Shown here: piece after piece, positions 22,404 through 34,358 of the stretch | Layout: the number at the start of each line of letters is the position of its first letter | Position numbering within the stretch: the first letter of the stretch is position 1 | Assembly: GCA_030295235.1 (NCBI GenBank) | Contig: AP026148.1 | Location: 682,001-746,000, forward strand | DNA: 64,000 nt | Reading direction: 5' to 3' | From: Fistulifera solaris | Lineage: Eukaryota; Bacillariophyta; Bacillariophyceae; Naviculales; Stauroneidaceae | Position numbers and translations under genes: made by a program | Notes under the pieces: generated by a model | The model's database searches: none | What the model was told of the DNA's origin: nothing | Seen by the model: only the letters and a program-made list of their open reading frames with translations

Positions 22404-23082
22404 TACGAGAGATACTTTGCGATTAGTGCGGATGCGGTCAAAAGAAATGTACTCTTGATGCAACAAGTCGATCCGTGACTTTCCGTGTGTAAACTAAAGC
22501 TACTGAAGGAGTGTTGCTTTGCTAGGGAGTACGATGCGTGATAAAGTGGTGGAAAACTGTCTCTCGATGAGTAACTCGCATCACACACAGATTTGGCTGC
22601 AGAATAGATAGGTAATCATCTAGTCAAGTTTTTTTAAAGATGCTAGAGGGACTTATGCAAACTGGCAACTAGAGTCAGCGGAACCTTTTTTCAGTAAGAG
22701 ACCTTATAAGCTCAAGTCCCCAATCCCCTATGTTCAAAATTTCCTGTTTACTATGCTCCATTTTTGACATCAGTACAAGTACCGCTTCAGTCATATCATC
22801 GCCATAGTCACAATGTCGCAATCACAAGAAGAAGGCGTGTCATACGCATGCGTCGTCAGATTTATTAGCACATTTAACTCTATTCTCTATTCTGCCTTGT
22901 CATTTACATTGCTTTGCATAGTCGTTTTGTCATAATTCCTGTTCGTCTTTCGTCTTCCGGCAATCGACAACCAAAGCAACGACAATTATTAAAAGAACAC
23001 AATGCAGCTCATTCCGTCAATCTTATTGCAACGAAACATCTCAAAGACAAGGCAATAGTGAAACATTCACATTTTGGAAAAG
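22404..23082. other. Intergenic, no gene seen
   Basis: Between the truncated copy and its full-length relative. No domain-bearing frame, repeat or motif stands out. Confidence 0.4.
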
Positions 23083-23968
23083 ATGAAGATCCACCTTTTC
23101 CTTCTACTCACTTATTGCAGATTCGTCGATGCAACCATCTTCCCTCTCTTTCCCCGTTTGGGTTGCTTCGCTCGTTTCGCCACCTTCCGGTTTGATATTG
23201 GAAACCAACACCAATACAGGAGATACTTTCGTGACGACAGCGCCATGTCATTGTGGCAAACGGGTCGTTACGTGGGCGCCGAAGCCATTCGAGAATATGT
23301 CGACTTTGTGACCCCTAAGAACCCCCCTGTGGTCGTCGAATGAACAGCTGGATGTGATCGTAAAGTTCGTGCAATTCGATCGAGACTCCAATCAATGCCA
23401 GTTCTTGGCCTTGTATCATTACAACTACGAGATTGATGAGTCTTTGGGAACTATTGCTACGAATTACACCGTCGCCAACATGGTCAAGTTGTTCTTTAAT
23501 GTCAAACGGCGCTAAATTCCCCGGATCCACGTGTTTTATACAGAAGATTATGTCAACTTACTGTTCGGAACGTTCTTTGGTACAGCCGAGACACGTGCGT
23601 ACATTTGCGACGTTTACGAAGGAAGCACTTGTGCCTCCCAGTTAGATCCGCCCACCGATTGTGCGGCGCAATTGAGTGCGTTGGATCAAGCAGGGACGAA
23701 TGGACGCGTCGATGGGAACTCGGTGGGTTGTCGTATCTTGCACGCCGTCTTGGCGGAATTCCGCAGCGTGCATTGTCCCCACATTTCGTTTGAGCCTTTG
23801 GCCGACTTTCAAAATCAAATCAAGTGTCAAACGGAAGGAAGCTTGACCGTGTTGGATCTATTTACGGCCGAGGATTTAGAGGCGTATGACGAATATGCCA
23901 TAGCAAGAGGTTTGGATCCTAACATGGGACATGACTGGACCGATGGCAGCGTTCGCCTCCTTGCCTAA
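23083..23968 (+). pseudogene. Secreted Cys-containing protein of unknown function, interrupted
   Basis: About 294 residues if read through. A signal peptide (MKIHLFLLLTYCRFVDA) leads into an unrecognised domain with several Cys (CQFLAL, AYICDVYEGSTC, DCAAQL, GCRILHA, HCPHISFEP, KCQTEG). Two breaks are seen. A C6 run at 23322-23327 needs five C to join VTPKNP to LWSSNEQLD, which may be a sequencing error. An in-frame TAA at 23513-23515 replaces a codon that the truncated relative reads as Tyr (TAC), which is less easily explained as an indel. It is either a pseudogene or a miscalled base. I do not recognise the family; it appears duplicated next to a GMC oxidoreductase. Confidence 0.55.
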
Positions 23969-24359
23969 GCTGGAATGCCGCCAATCGAACGCTTCTACTT
24001 TTTACGAACCTATTTTGTAACTTTTGTAGCACCGCATTAAACAGTAAGCGATCTTCTTTTCTGTGATGGTTAAGGCTGCGTATGCTGGTCATGAAGGTAA
24101 TAACATCATGATAACCATCACGAACCAGGGGCCCCTAATTTTTTCTCTGCGTGTGCACAGCGTGCAGTATGCAGAACCGCTTTGAACGCTAGTACGACAC
24201 AAACACGATTTAGGAGATTCCCTCCAACAAGCGCCGAGATCTTTTGTCGTTGTGCAAGGTAGGAGAAGATCATATGTATTTACTCCGTATTGATTATTAT
24301 TCCGTCATTTCTTTTTACTTAGGAAAAACAGTATTATCTGGTTGTTGTTGTTTTAAAGC
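23969..24359. other. Intergenic with hairpin
   Basis: GTGATGGTTA (24063-24072) and TAACCATCAC (24112-24121) form a perfect 10-bp inverted repeat with a 39-base loop, about 95 bp after the preceding stop codon. TACTCCGTA occurs near 24280. No gene seen. Confidence 0.5.
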
Positions 24360-27300
24360 ATGAAGGAAAGCACGAGTCGATTCTTCGCGAAAGAAAACAA
24401 AAAAGACGATGAGGTCAGTCGATCGTCGTCGCCCGTCGAGAAAGGTGAGACTGCATTCGAACGGGCCTCGATGAATGTATTCAATCAATTACCCAACGCT
24501 ACGAAGCAGACAACACATGAAAAAAAGCGACGACTTGGAGGAATGCTTACGGCGCGCGCAATACGAAATAGAATACGATGCGTATCGTGGTATCAAGACG
24601 TTATTACTGAATGAGGGCAATGAGATTCCCCCGAGTCCCTGGCAAGTGTGTCAATTTGGGAGTGTTTCGACAGCTTCTTCAAACGCCACAACATCCATGA
24701 TTGAATCGATTTATCAATGTTCCTGTCCAACCTTACAGGAATGGTGTGACGATATACACAAAAAGAGTAAGCGACGCAAATCATCGACGCCTCGAAAACA
24801 ATATGGGTGTCACAACAATCCTTTCTGTCTTCTGTCGTCGGGAGGTGTTCTGGAAGATATTAAAAGGATCGATGGCAAGCCTTTGGACAAACGCTGCGTG
24901 ATACCGAGAGCCCTAACCAGACGAATGTTTACCCCGCGGACACGCAGCAATTACTCAATCGCATCCGCACATCCTTTCGCGTACCGACAGAACGCATACG
25001 ACGCTACTACCACGATTTAGTGGGACCCGAACGCGTCGAAGAGGGTTTACGGGCCGTCCGGAAACACAACGATCATCTCGTATTCTCATTGGAAGACGTT
25101 ATCGAAGAAGAACCCGACGACAATTACGTTGACTCGTTGATTCTCAGTTGTCCTCCCGGGATGGAAAATTTAGGAGCCACTTGCTATTTGAATACACAAT
25201 TACAATGTTTGGCACAAAATTTGCGGTTCGTCGAAGGCATTCTGTCGTATCCATCCACGGGAGATGATCGGATGAGTGTAATATTGCGGCAATTTCAGAA
25301 TTTGTTGCGCGACATGACGTTGGGGCCATGCAAAGAAATCAATACTGCCGAATTCACCAAATCCTTGGGTTTGGATCATGCCGAACAGCAAGATCCGAAT
25401 GAATTCAGTCGACTTTTTTTGGACAAATTGCACACGAGTTTTCGGCAACATGAAAATGAAACCGACGAACTGTTGCCGTTTCTGTTTCAAGGCATTCAAC
25501 AATACGAGACGACGTGTCGGGGTTGTGGTTCCGTTTCCAAACGACCCGAACAGTTTATGGATTTGAACTTACCCATTATTCCGAAAAAGACCGGAAGTGT
25601 GCTGGAAATGATAGCAGATCCATCGCTGCAAGATTGTTTTGCAGCGGCTTACACGCAAGAAGAATTGCTGGAAGGCGACAATCAATATTTCTGCGACACG
25701 TGCCAAGGAAAACAAAACGCGACACGAAAGGTGACCTTTCAAAAGCTTCCACCGATATTGAACATTCAATTGAATCGTTATGTGTACAATATGCAGACAT
25801 TTATGAAACAAAAGGTAGAGCAACCCGTTTTGTTGAATGAGGATTTCCGGATCAAGGACCGAAAGTACCGGTTGGTGGCGGTCATGAAGCACAAAGGACG
25901 TTCGGCGTATCAGGGCCACTACATTGCAGAGGCTATGGATTGGTGTACAGGACTTTGGTACGAGTTCAATGATACCGTTGTCACATGGTTGCAAGATGGA
26001 CCGCGCAATGCGAGTCATGGTGCATCCTCGAGCAAGAAACTACCCGCAGGGTCGTCAGAGGCTTACAACATGTACTATGTGGAAGATGAATTCTTGGCGC
26101 AATGTGTGTGGGAAGCTTGCCTTAATCGAAGCAAACAACAGTATTCTCCTCTTTATTATGAATTACAAGAGCAATGTGACCGAGAGCGGAAGTTGTGGAA
26201 ATCTATCCAAGATCAAAAAGCGTTTATTCGTGATAAAATGAATGTTTTCCAAAAATTGAATTCGTCTGCAGTTTGGGTTGACACCGATACATGGGAGCTA
26301 TTTGTGAAATGCCAACCGCATGCTTTAATTTACGAGATGTGTCTGCACGGGCGAGGTTTATCACCGCGAGACGCTCGACAAGGCAAACTGATTCCACCGA
26401 GTGTTTTTGAAGTCTATTGTCAACTGACAAATCAACATTTTGATAAATCAACGTTGATTACTCCGAAATGTAATATGTTTTGCGACGAATGTACAGCAGA
26501 CTATCGAAAGTCACTCGCATCAAAAGTCAAGGTAGTGGAAACAGCAAGGCGAATTCTTCATGCTGTTCAAGGCAATGACCCTGAAGCGACAGACGGCGAT
26601 GATCTTTACACGTTCGTTGTTTCTAGGAAGTTTATCACGTCTTTTAAAGGAGATATGTCGAAGCTTGCCAAAGCGGTTATTGCCGCGAACGATGACTTGA
26701 GTATTGTAGACGTCTCGTCGTTCTTCGGTGAAGCTGTTGTCAATCAATGTATATCATGTAAGTGCAAACGGCGTTGGTAACGGTGTGCGAGTTATAGCGA
26801 ACATGTAACAGACTAATTAGCCTGTTCACCTTGGGTTTAGGTGAACATGGGAACTGCGAAATCACGAACAAGCGACGCGTCGTCCAAGTTTCACGGAGTG
26901 TTTGGACGGACATCGTGCACCTATATCCGAATTCTATTGAGCACAAGCGTCTATTTCGGCCAGAGGATGATGTCGATTATACTTGTCCACAATGTAGAGC
27001 CTTCTCAACTACCTTGGATACGAAACGTGAGTATTTGTCGGAGCTCCTGCGATTCAAATTGGACACGCTTCGCCCAAGCGAAATAGTCGGTCTGGACCAG
27101 GAAGACTATAAAAAGTTTTCATTTCGCATCATTCACTCGGATGACTGGACCATCTGGAATCGTTTCTTACAAGCTGCAAAGAGGCAACTTGATTGCGGTA
27201 CAATATCCGATCAAGCAAAGACTGTTTTGAAGCAGGTCAATCGCTGGAATTATGAGAAGTACACATCGATACAAGCTGTTTGTGGTAGCACAGCGGAGTT

Positions 27301-28909
27301 TCTTTCTCGCACGGTCCATCCTTTCGTATGCCGCGCTCATGGGCAGCCTCTTGAATCAGCTCTTTTCCTTCCAAATGTAAACCCAAATCGTCTTGATGAA
27401 GGCAAGTTGTTGATAATGGGAGACCCGATGTATAGAAAGCTCACAAATCACTGGGAACGCGTTACCAGGGAGGTCTTGGTTGATGAAGCAGACGCTGAAG
27501 CCACGAGCTCGATGCAATGGCTTCATCCGTCATTTCGACACGCACAGTCTGACAAGACAGGAGCTTCGTTTGTCATTTCATCAGATATGATTTCCATGCG
27601 GTTCATTTTGGAAGGTCAAGTTTGCAAAGACCCAGAATGCAACTCGAATTATTGCCTCTGGATGGATTCGTGCAAAACTCCGGGCAGTGCTGCACATGAA
27701 CCGATTGCGATCGATATGGATGGAGTATCACTTCCTGGAGTAACCTTGTCTGTTTTTGAAGTCGAACCTGGAACGACCACGGAAAATTTTACTGCTGATA
27801 AAGATTCTACAGCGACAGCCGAAGACGCATCCATGGACCAAATGCAAAGCCTTCGTCGTTCCACTCGCAAAAAGAAATCGCGATATCCCAAAGGATGTAT
27901 TTTGTCGGAACAACTATTGAACATCAATATGCAATCAAACCTCGCTGCGCTTCGTCTTTTCTTGCTCGAGCGGTGTACGGAAGGAAGTCCGTTTGAAGTT
28001 TCTCATACCATTCAAATGCTTGTCCCACATGAGGAAAGCCAAAATCAGGGATACCGAGTGATTGATCTACCACTCGATAAATCAGGTGAAAAACTGGAAG
28101 ATATTCTTGCGGAAGACATGAAAAAGCCATTTGCCGACGTTCCCAGAAGTTTTATAAGTAGAATAATCATCACACGTCAGGCACTTGAAATGGTTGGCGG
28201 AATGCCAAAAGAGGCACTGTTGGACCATTTCATGAGCATTTCCAGCGATGTGCAGCCCGTTCGCAAGAAACGACGCGTTGAACGGGGATTCACGGGAACG
28301 TTTCTGAGTTCGATTCCGTCGAACCACGAGCAAGAAGGTAAAGACGACAATGACTCCATGGTTGAAGAACTTGAAAGCTTTGAGGTACCAGGACTGAGCT
28401 TCATCCTCCAGACGGGTGTTTATGAAGAGGACGATGAATCAGTTCGCATGTTACCAACCCCTCAGAGAAGGAGTGACGTGTTGCGTGCTACATCCGAGAA
28501 TGATAACGGTACCGACGGTGACTCGGTTCAAGTTGTGGGAGCTTCATCTGCTGTGCAAACCGAATCAATGATTCAGCCATCATTTCCACTACAAAATAAG
28601 GAACTTACTCGGAGTGGACTGATTTCCGTCGCTTCCTCGGACGACGATGACTCAATTCTCCACGGTGGACCTGTATTTCAAACTTCATCCGAGGCCAAAC
28701 AAAGAAGTGAAGAACTTCACCACGAAAGACAACTGAGAGAGCGCATTCACGATCTGGTTCGTCTGTTGGAGCAGAATCCTGACGTTGAAAATCGATCTAA
28801 TATGTTCCTTGCCGCAGAAAAAGCAATACAAGAACAGCCAGATTTACCCATGGACGATTTGCTAATGTTTGCCTACTGTCACTACAGTGAGATCCAGTCC
28901 TCCACGTAA
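24360..28909 (+). CDS. USP48-like ubiquitin carboxyl-terminal hydrolase
   Basis: About 1,488 residues. The catalytic Cys box is GMENLGATCYLNTQLQCL, with QDPNEFSRLFLD, a CRGC...CDTC zinc ribbon and the His box GRSAYQGHYIAEAMD. The GATCYLNTxLQ sequence and DUSP-like segments after the catalytic core point to USP48, a nuclear enzyme; one DUSP-like segment contains RSVWTDIVHLYPNSI. The C-terminal third is acidic and low in complexity, with a basic RKKKSR patch, and ends in a helical segment. An intron at 26758-26840 (GTAAGT...TTTAG, phase 1) joins VNQCISC to EHGNCEITNKRR. Frame breaks lie in an A7 run (24530-24536) and near 24896-24902 (one base missing); corrected, the N-terminus reads HEKSDDLEECL and DTESPNQTNVYPAD. 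Start at 24360. Confidence 0.82.
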
Positions 28910-29307
28910 CTGAGTTGACCATCGATAACGGAATCGTTGCTTGTACGCATGCTTTGGTTTCATGTTCTAGGCTACGTGGCCGACGCTAGTCATCGCCCGT
29001 CCGGTCGATGATTTCGTTCAGACTTATTGCAAACCGTATGACGAGGGCAAATTTGTAGAAAGACTGTCAAGCGATTTTCAAATCCCGAATAGCGGGTATT
29101 TTTTCACAAGGCTCGATCGGCCAGGAATTTTTCTTCAACGAATTTCGCAGTTTGAGACGTGATTTGCAACAACTGTTATTGTAATTATAATTGTACCTTT
29201 ACCATCGCCATCATGATCATTTGAGACCATAGTCAGTCAGATCAGATCCGATGAAAGTCGGTTGTAAGTTCATTATGCTTCTTTCCAAATTCGTGATTGG
29301 TGAGTAA
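28910..29307. other. Intergenic, no gene seen
   Basis: Short AT-rich spacer between two plus-strand genes. A small upstream exon of the next gene cannot be excluded. Confidence 0.4.
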
Positions 29308-29787
29308 ATGGAGTCGTGGCAATATACAATGTGCACTATTGGACCATACCAGGTTGCAGCGGAACGATCCGAGACGATGTTCGACATGAAAATGAGTCAA
29401 GGAATGCGCTGCAAAGCCTCTGAAGTTTCACTTGTACTCTTTCAATGCTATTTAATTCGCAAATCGTATTTACAACAGGAATTGGCAACAGAAGTCAAAA
29501 TTCTTCAATCCCCAAGCTCTCGTGCTTTTCCATTTACTCTCCAACAAATTTGCTGCAATTACATGATGTACGTGTTGACAACTGATCAGTGAGATATGAT
29601 CATCCTTTTGATGGAGTTGGTATCTTTTATTTTACAATCATTAGGAAGAAACGAACTACATGCGACTTCACTTGCTTTTTCACTATACGATACAGTGAAG
29701 GCGACCATTTCTAACGATTGGCGACTCGACCTCGTGTCAGTCACGGAACGTGTTTGGCAACAACAGCAACCAGAAGCCATAAAATAA
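29308..29787 (+). CDS. Hypothetical protein, two exons
   Basis: Unrecognised. A GT-AG intron at 29589-29648 (GTGAGATATG...GGAAG, phase 2) joins MMYVLTTDQ to NELHATSLAFSLYDTVK and gives about 139 residues with no stop. The predicted product looks globular and helical (SEVSLVLFQCYLIRKSYLQQ; WRLDLVSVTERVW) and has five or six Cys. No signal peptide or membrane segment is evident. The start Met at 29308 is the first in the open frame, but an upstream exon is possible. It lies 62 bp before the next gene on the same strand. Confidence 0.45.
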
Positions 29788-29849
29788 ACCGCCGTTACAT
29801 CTTCGAATCTACCATTCCATCATATTCCTAACACACTAGTAATTCAACC

Positions 29850-30809
29850 ATGTTCTCGGCGAACGAAAATGTCTTGTTACGTCAACACAAAAAGCGCATT
29901 GTCGCGCTCGTAGAAGAAACCATTCCGGAAGACTGTTTGGATTTGGGTGTCCAAGTGATGGTGATGGAAGTTAAATGTCAAGCGCCCGGTTGCGTGCCTC
30001 TCGAAACAGTGATATTAATAGTTTTTCCGAAAGTTACGAATCCAGCCGATGGCAATTTTTTATTACCTGGATTGCCGCAATCCAACGGAGGCAATTTCAA
30101 GACCAAAATTCTCATGCCCATGGCGAATGTCACGAAAGACGATGTGCTGGATGCCTTGCCTCCGCAATTTATGGGAGGACGACGCTCGATTCCCAAATTG
30201 GCGTTACAGGCTCGGGATGTCATGTTGGGACAAATTACGCAACTGTTTGACGACAAAGAATCAAGAAAACTCATGGCGGAGTATTTGCAACAGCAGTTGC
30301 AGGAATTTGTCAAGCGGGATTGTGAGGAGCCCGTGTGGGGGCAAGAATACGAGTCTACAACGAGGAGTAGTGCTTCTTTGGTGGATGAGACGACCCAATT
30401 ATCATTAGGTGAGAGCACGAAAAGCAGTCGTCCAGAGTTCGACAACACAAGTGCATCACTGACGAGCAACGACACTCTCACCAACCAGGCACAACAGATG
30501 GATCTATTACGAAATAGCAACAAAAATGTAGTCATTCGGAGAGTCTTGGATAGTACTCCTCCGGTGTCGTCTGTATCAGCTCTACCAACACCAATTCTAC
30601 CAACCTCGCATGCCCACACTTCATTACCCATTGAATCTGTCGCCGCCCGCCGCCGACAACAAAACTGGTCACGCGCCTTGTCTTCTTCGCCTTCGCCCTT
30701 ACAACTACTAACACAAAGACAACATGCACCGGGCTTACGACCCGTCGGTTGTCCCTGTTGTGATCCCGACAATCCTTCGAATGTGGCCGATCAGTTTCTG
30801 CATTTGTAA
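29850..30809 (+). CDS. Conserved hypothetical protein with CxxPGCVPxET motif
   Basis: An intact 319-residue frame. The first ~160 residues look like a folded domain with VMVMEVKCQAPGCVPLETVI, PGLPQSNGGNFKTKILMPMA and RDVMLGQITQLFDDKESRKL. I believe similar proteins occur in algae and plants but cannot name a function. The rest is a low-complexity Ser/Thr/Gln-rich tail ending in a CPCCDPDNPSNVADQFLHL segment with a possible metal-binding CPCC. No signal peptide or membrane segment. Start at 29850. Confidence 0.65.
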   Translation: MFSANENVLLRQHKKRIVALVEETIPEDCLDLGVQVMVMEVKCQAPGCVPLETVILIVFPKVTNPADGNFLLPGLPQSNGGNFKTKILMPMANVTKDDVLDALPPQFMGGRRSIPKLALQARDVMLGQITQLFDDKESRKLMAEYLQQQLQEFVKRDCEEPVWGQEYESTTRSSASLVDETTQLSLGESTKSSRPEFDNTSASLTSNDTLTNQAQQMDLLRNSNKNVVIRRVLDSTPPVSSVSALPTPILPTSHAHTSLPIESVAARRRQQNWSRALSSSPSPLQLLTQRQHAPGLRPVGCPCCDPDNPSNVADQFLHL

Positions 30810-31397
30810 CCCTAGAAGGTACGAATGATAGAATGAATCGCATGAACTTGGTGTAATTATGAGAATCAAATCACTCATAATTTAATGATAAGATTTCAAA
30901 CATGTGCGATATTATAGCTGCAGGAGAGTTGTTCTAGCAAGAACGAACGTACCTGTTACTTGCGTTCCTTTTCTTTCTTTCGTGTTTGAACTACATCGTG
31001 ATTCTTCAAGCCGTGACCAACGACGGTCCTTGATGTTACGTCACACAATCCCTTCCTCGTTACGACCCGTTTGTGATGACGTGGATCAAATTGGTTTCGG
31101 GTGTGACGTGTGCTTCCGGAATCAATCGTACAATAGTATGACGTACGCACGTAACATGGGATCGTGATTCGAAACATTCTAGTGGACAGTCGGGTCATTC
31201 GTACATTCGAGCCTTTATTCGTTTCGATTGTGGGATGTTCTGTAGATGCGTAAGTGCGGGCGTTTTCCGCAACGTGAGCCATCAGATTCATTCTTCGCAA
31301 AAAAGCGATGGAATTGTTTTTTTTTTTCTCATTAAAAAATTTAACCTTTGACTGCCATTGCACAACTTCTTCTGCATATATATAACCAGAACAAATC
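30810..31397. other. Intergenic, no gene seen
   Basis: Upstream region of the carrier gene. A TATATATAA sequence lies about 15-25 bp before the start codon and could be a TATA box. Otherwise no motif or frame is supported. Confidence 0.4.
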
Positions 31398-32552
31398 ATG
31401 CTGAAAGCTCCTTCTAGTTCACCCATGGCAACATCTGCCGCTGCGGCTCCTCCCAGTCTACTCACGCAAGTAGGTATGGCTGGAGGAGCTGCCGTCATTA
31501 CAGTGACTTTTATTCATCCGATTGATGTTGTCAAAGTACGTTCCTTGTTGAATGGGAATATGCAATGACCCCTGTTCAGCGACTAAAGATACTTATCCCT
31601 TATCTCTCTTTTCTTGGGCTCTTTTTTCTTTCCCTCCTTTACCTTGTCTTTTCTCTCTCTCGTAACCTTCCCAACGCTCTCTTTCAACATAACAGACCCG
31701 CATTCAAATCAGTTCCGAGTTTGCCGAGTTGGGAATGTTCGGAACCATCAAGAAGGTTTCCGGCGAAGAAGGTGTCCTTGGTTTGTGGAAAGGAGTCAAT
31801 GCCGCTTGGTTGCGGGAAGCCTCGTACACTTCGTTACGTTTGGGTCTTTACGAACCCATCAAGGTCGTCTTTGGTTGCAACGACCCGGCGACTGCGACCT
31901 TTGTTGGTAAATTCTTGGCAGGATCGGCCGCCGGTGCCATCGGATCCGTCGCCGGTAATCCGGTGAGTTGCTGCTAACTGTTGAATTTAGTCATGATACG
32001 CTTCTCTTTTTTTCAGTGCACTCACAATTCACCATCTCACTACTATGACAGTTCGACGTTTTGAAAACACGACTCATGGCCGCCAAGGGAGCCGAAGTTC
32101 CCTCCATGGTGTCCATTGCCAAAGATTTGTACTCCAAACAAGGCATTTCTGGCTTTTACCGAGGTATTGACTCCAACATTGCCCGCGCCATGGTGTTGAA
32201 TGGAACCAAGATGGGTGTTTACGATCAATCCAAGGGATACGTAGTGCAATTGACGGGCCTCCCCAAGTCCTCCCTCATGACACAATTCTGTTCGGCCGTC
32301 GTCGCCGGCTTTTTCATGACGTGCACGGTGTCACCCTTTGATATGATTCGTACGCGTCTCATGAATCAACCGTCCGATGCCAAGTTGTACAACAATGCCG
32401 TCGATTGCATGATCAAAATTGCTACACAAGAAGGTCCTTTGACCTTTTGGCGTGGATTTATGCCCATTTGGTCGCGCTTTGCTCCCACCACGACACTGCA
32501 ATTGGTCATTTTTGAACAAATGCGAACGATCATGGGAATGAAGTCTTTGTAA
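31398..32552 (+). CDS. Mitochondrial carrier family protein (SLC25), DIC/OGC-like
   Basis: About 301 residues in three exons, the normal size of the family. Three carrier repeats show the signature P-x-D-x-x-K/R: PIDVVKTRIQ, PFDVLKTRLM and PFDMIRTRLM. Each is followed by the usual G-x-x-G-F/L-W/Y-x-G (LGLWKG, SGFYRG, LTFWRG). Introns lie at 31536-31695 and 31963-32051, both GT-AG and phase 0, falling after VVK and before FDVLK. The inner-membrane carrier moves metabolites; similarity to dicarboxylate/oxoglutarate or uncoupling-protein groups is inferred from overall pattern. No frameshift. Confidence 0.9.
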
Positions 32553-32631
32553 ACGATCCTAGTCAACAAGAAGTATAAGTGAACGGTGGTTTGGTTTTTA
32601 CATTGCCCTACTAGTTTACTTTCTATTTCTT

Positions 32632-34358
32632 TTAATACTGTTGATCGCGGATTTCTTGTAACCACTGCTCGAGAACCGCACGAATCTGTTGATGCGCTTC
32701 CACAACATCGGGAGTATCTAAATGATCGTCCGGATGATTCGACAAGTCGGAATGGTGAGCGCCATTCACCATATTGATGACGGGCAAATCGTCCGAGATG
32801 CTCTCCAAAGAGATCCGGCACTCCACATGTCGTTCAGTCCGTTGGTAAAGAGAATCTTGGTGGCATTGGCACGGATCAAGTCGTCAAAGTGATACATGTG
32901 CAATAGTTTGTAGGGTTTCGGCGTCACTTGGAAGCGGCGTTCGCAGTGCTGTGTTAACCATTCCAACGTCCATGGACGGTAGGGAAACATGGATTCGTGG
33001 GAAAAGCCAATGGCCGGTGTCAATGTGGAACAGCAATGGAAATCAAACATCATGCCATCGTATCCAACACCCACGCCACTCCAGTCGGCGCCACTGATAC
33101 TGGAATGATGTCCTGCCGGCAATTGACTGCTCATATCGAAGCAGGGTAATAGGTTATCATTGTAGAATTCAACATATTTCCAGAATTGCGACAATTTCTC
33201 GGTCGGCGTGTTGTAGTGATCATTCAAAAAAACGTGATGACACACATCGTATAGATCTGTGGAATGATCCGGCGGATACGCAAACATGTTGAAATCGGCA
33301 AACGTATACCCCACAATCATCATCATTTCCTGTGACAGTAGTTCCGCATTGGTAATATAAGTGGGGATGGTACCCGGGCAAATATTGAGATCATGACGCG
33401 CAAAGTGAATGTAATCATCGTCCACGTGACGAATTTGTCGGTCGACCGCTTCCAACGTTTCCCGCACCGCTTGCGCACATCCCGGTGCTACTTGATCCGT
33501 TACACGTGTCACCACATCCATATAACCAAACTGGTCGGCATCCATCGACCACAGTTTGAGTGGCGCCGAGGACGCGTACGCGATATCGACCTGATCCGGA
33601 TAATGAATCCGCATCAAGGTGGCGACAAACGCCGGATACGACCCTCCGACCGCAATGACGGGACAGTAGTGGGGTGAGGTCTTGTCGAGACTGCAATGAT
33701 ATTGATTTTTGAAGCGTCTCACAATGGCCAGCATGTCTTCGATCGCATTTGGCAACGTCAAGAGTTGCACAAGTTCTTCGTTGGTGACTGGATCTACCGG
33801 TTGACTGACACCATAAAAACGATGTTCCGGATGTAATACAAGTGCTCCCCAATGCTCGGCCAAGTACTGATCCACAAACGGATAAAACATGCCGGTATCG
33901 ATGCCCCCTTCTCCTCCTACTACGAGAATGATGGGATGACCGGGTCCGCGGAAGAATTTGGTTTCAATGAAATAACGTTGGGGCCATGTATCGGTGTTGG
34001 ACGAATCGAAATGATCGACTTTTTGTGAAAAGTAATGCGGTGTATCTCCCGGACTGCGTTGTACTTTTTGCCACATTTTCTTTTTATTGTGAGTTGTAGA
34101 TGTTGTAGATGCTGTAGAATACAGAGCCGCGAGGAACAACAAAGCAATGCCTGCAGCCAGTAGAATCGGACCCGATGCACGACAACCAGGACGCCGATGA
34201 TGATGAAAGAAAGCAGCCGATGATTCTTTTTTGTGGGTGATGGTGTCATGTTGCTCATCATTGTTCGTGTCAAGTGTCACGACAGGAATGCTTCCGTACT
34301 GATACGAAGGCGACGAAGATTGTGTCATACTACTATCGGGATATTGACCAAACTGCAA
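32632..34358 (-). CDS. Serine carboxypeptidase S28 (Pro-X carboxypeptidase/DPP-II-like)
   Basis: About 575 residues. A type II membrane anchor (GPILLAAGIALLFLAALYSTAS) follows a short cytosolic N-terminus. The S28 core begins YFSQKVDHFDSSNTDTWPQRYF, with PIILVVGGEGGIDTGMF and the nucleophile region VIAVGGSYPAFVATLMRIHYPD, then IAYASSAPLKLW. An Asp near GLNDMWSAGSL and a His in NGAHHSDL complete the likely triad. At 32817-32819 (T3 on the coding strand, four expected) the frame breaks just after DMWSAGSL; the correction gives LESISDDLPVINMVNGAHHSDL. S28 enzymes act in lysosomal or vacuolar compartments. The Met at 34328 is an alternative start. Confidence 0.87.

Noticed and set aside
29589-29648. 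Reading the 29308 gene as two separate small genes
   Set aside because: A phase-2 intron with GT-AG borders joins the frames with no stop.
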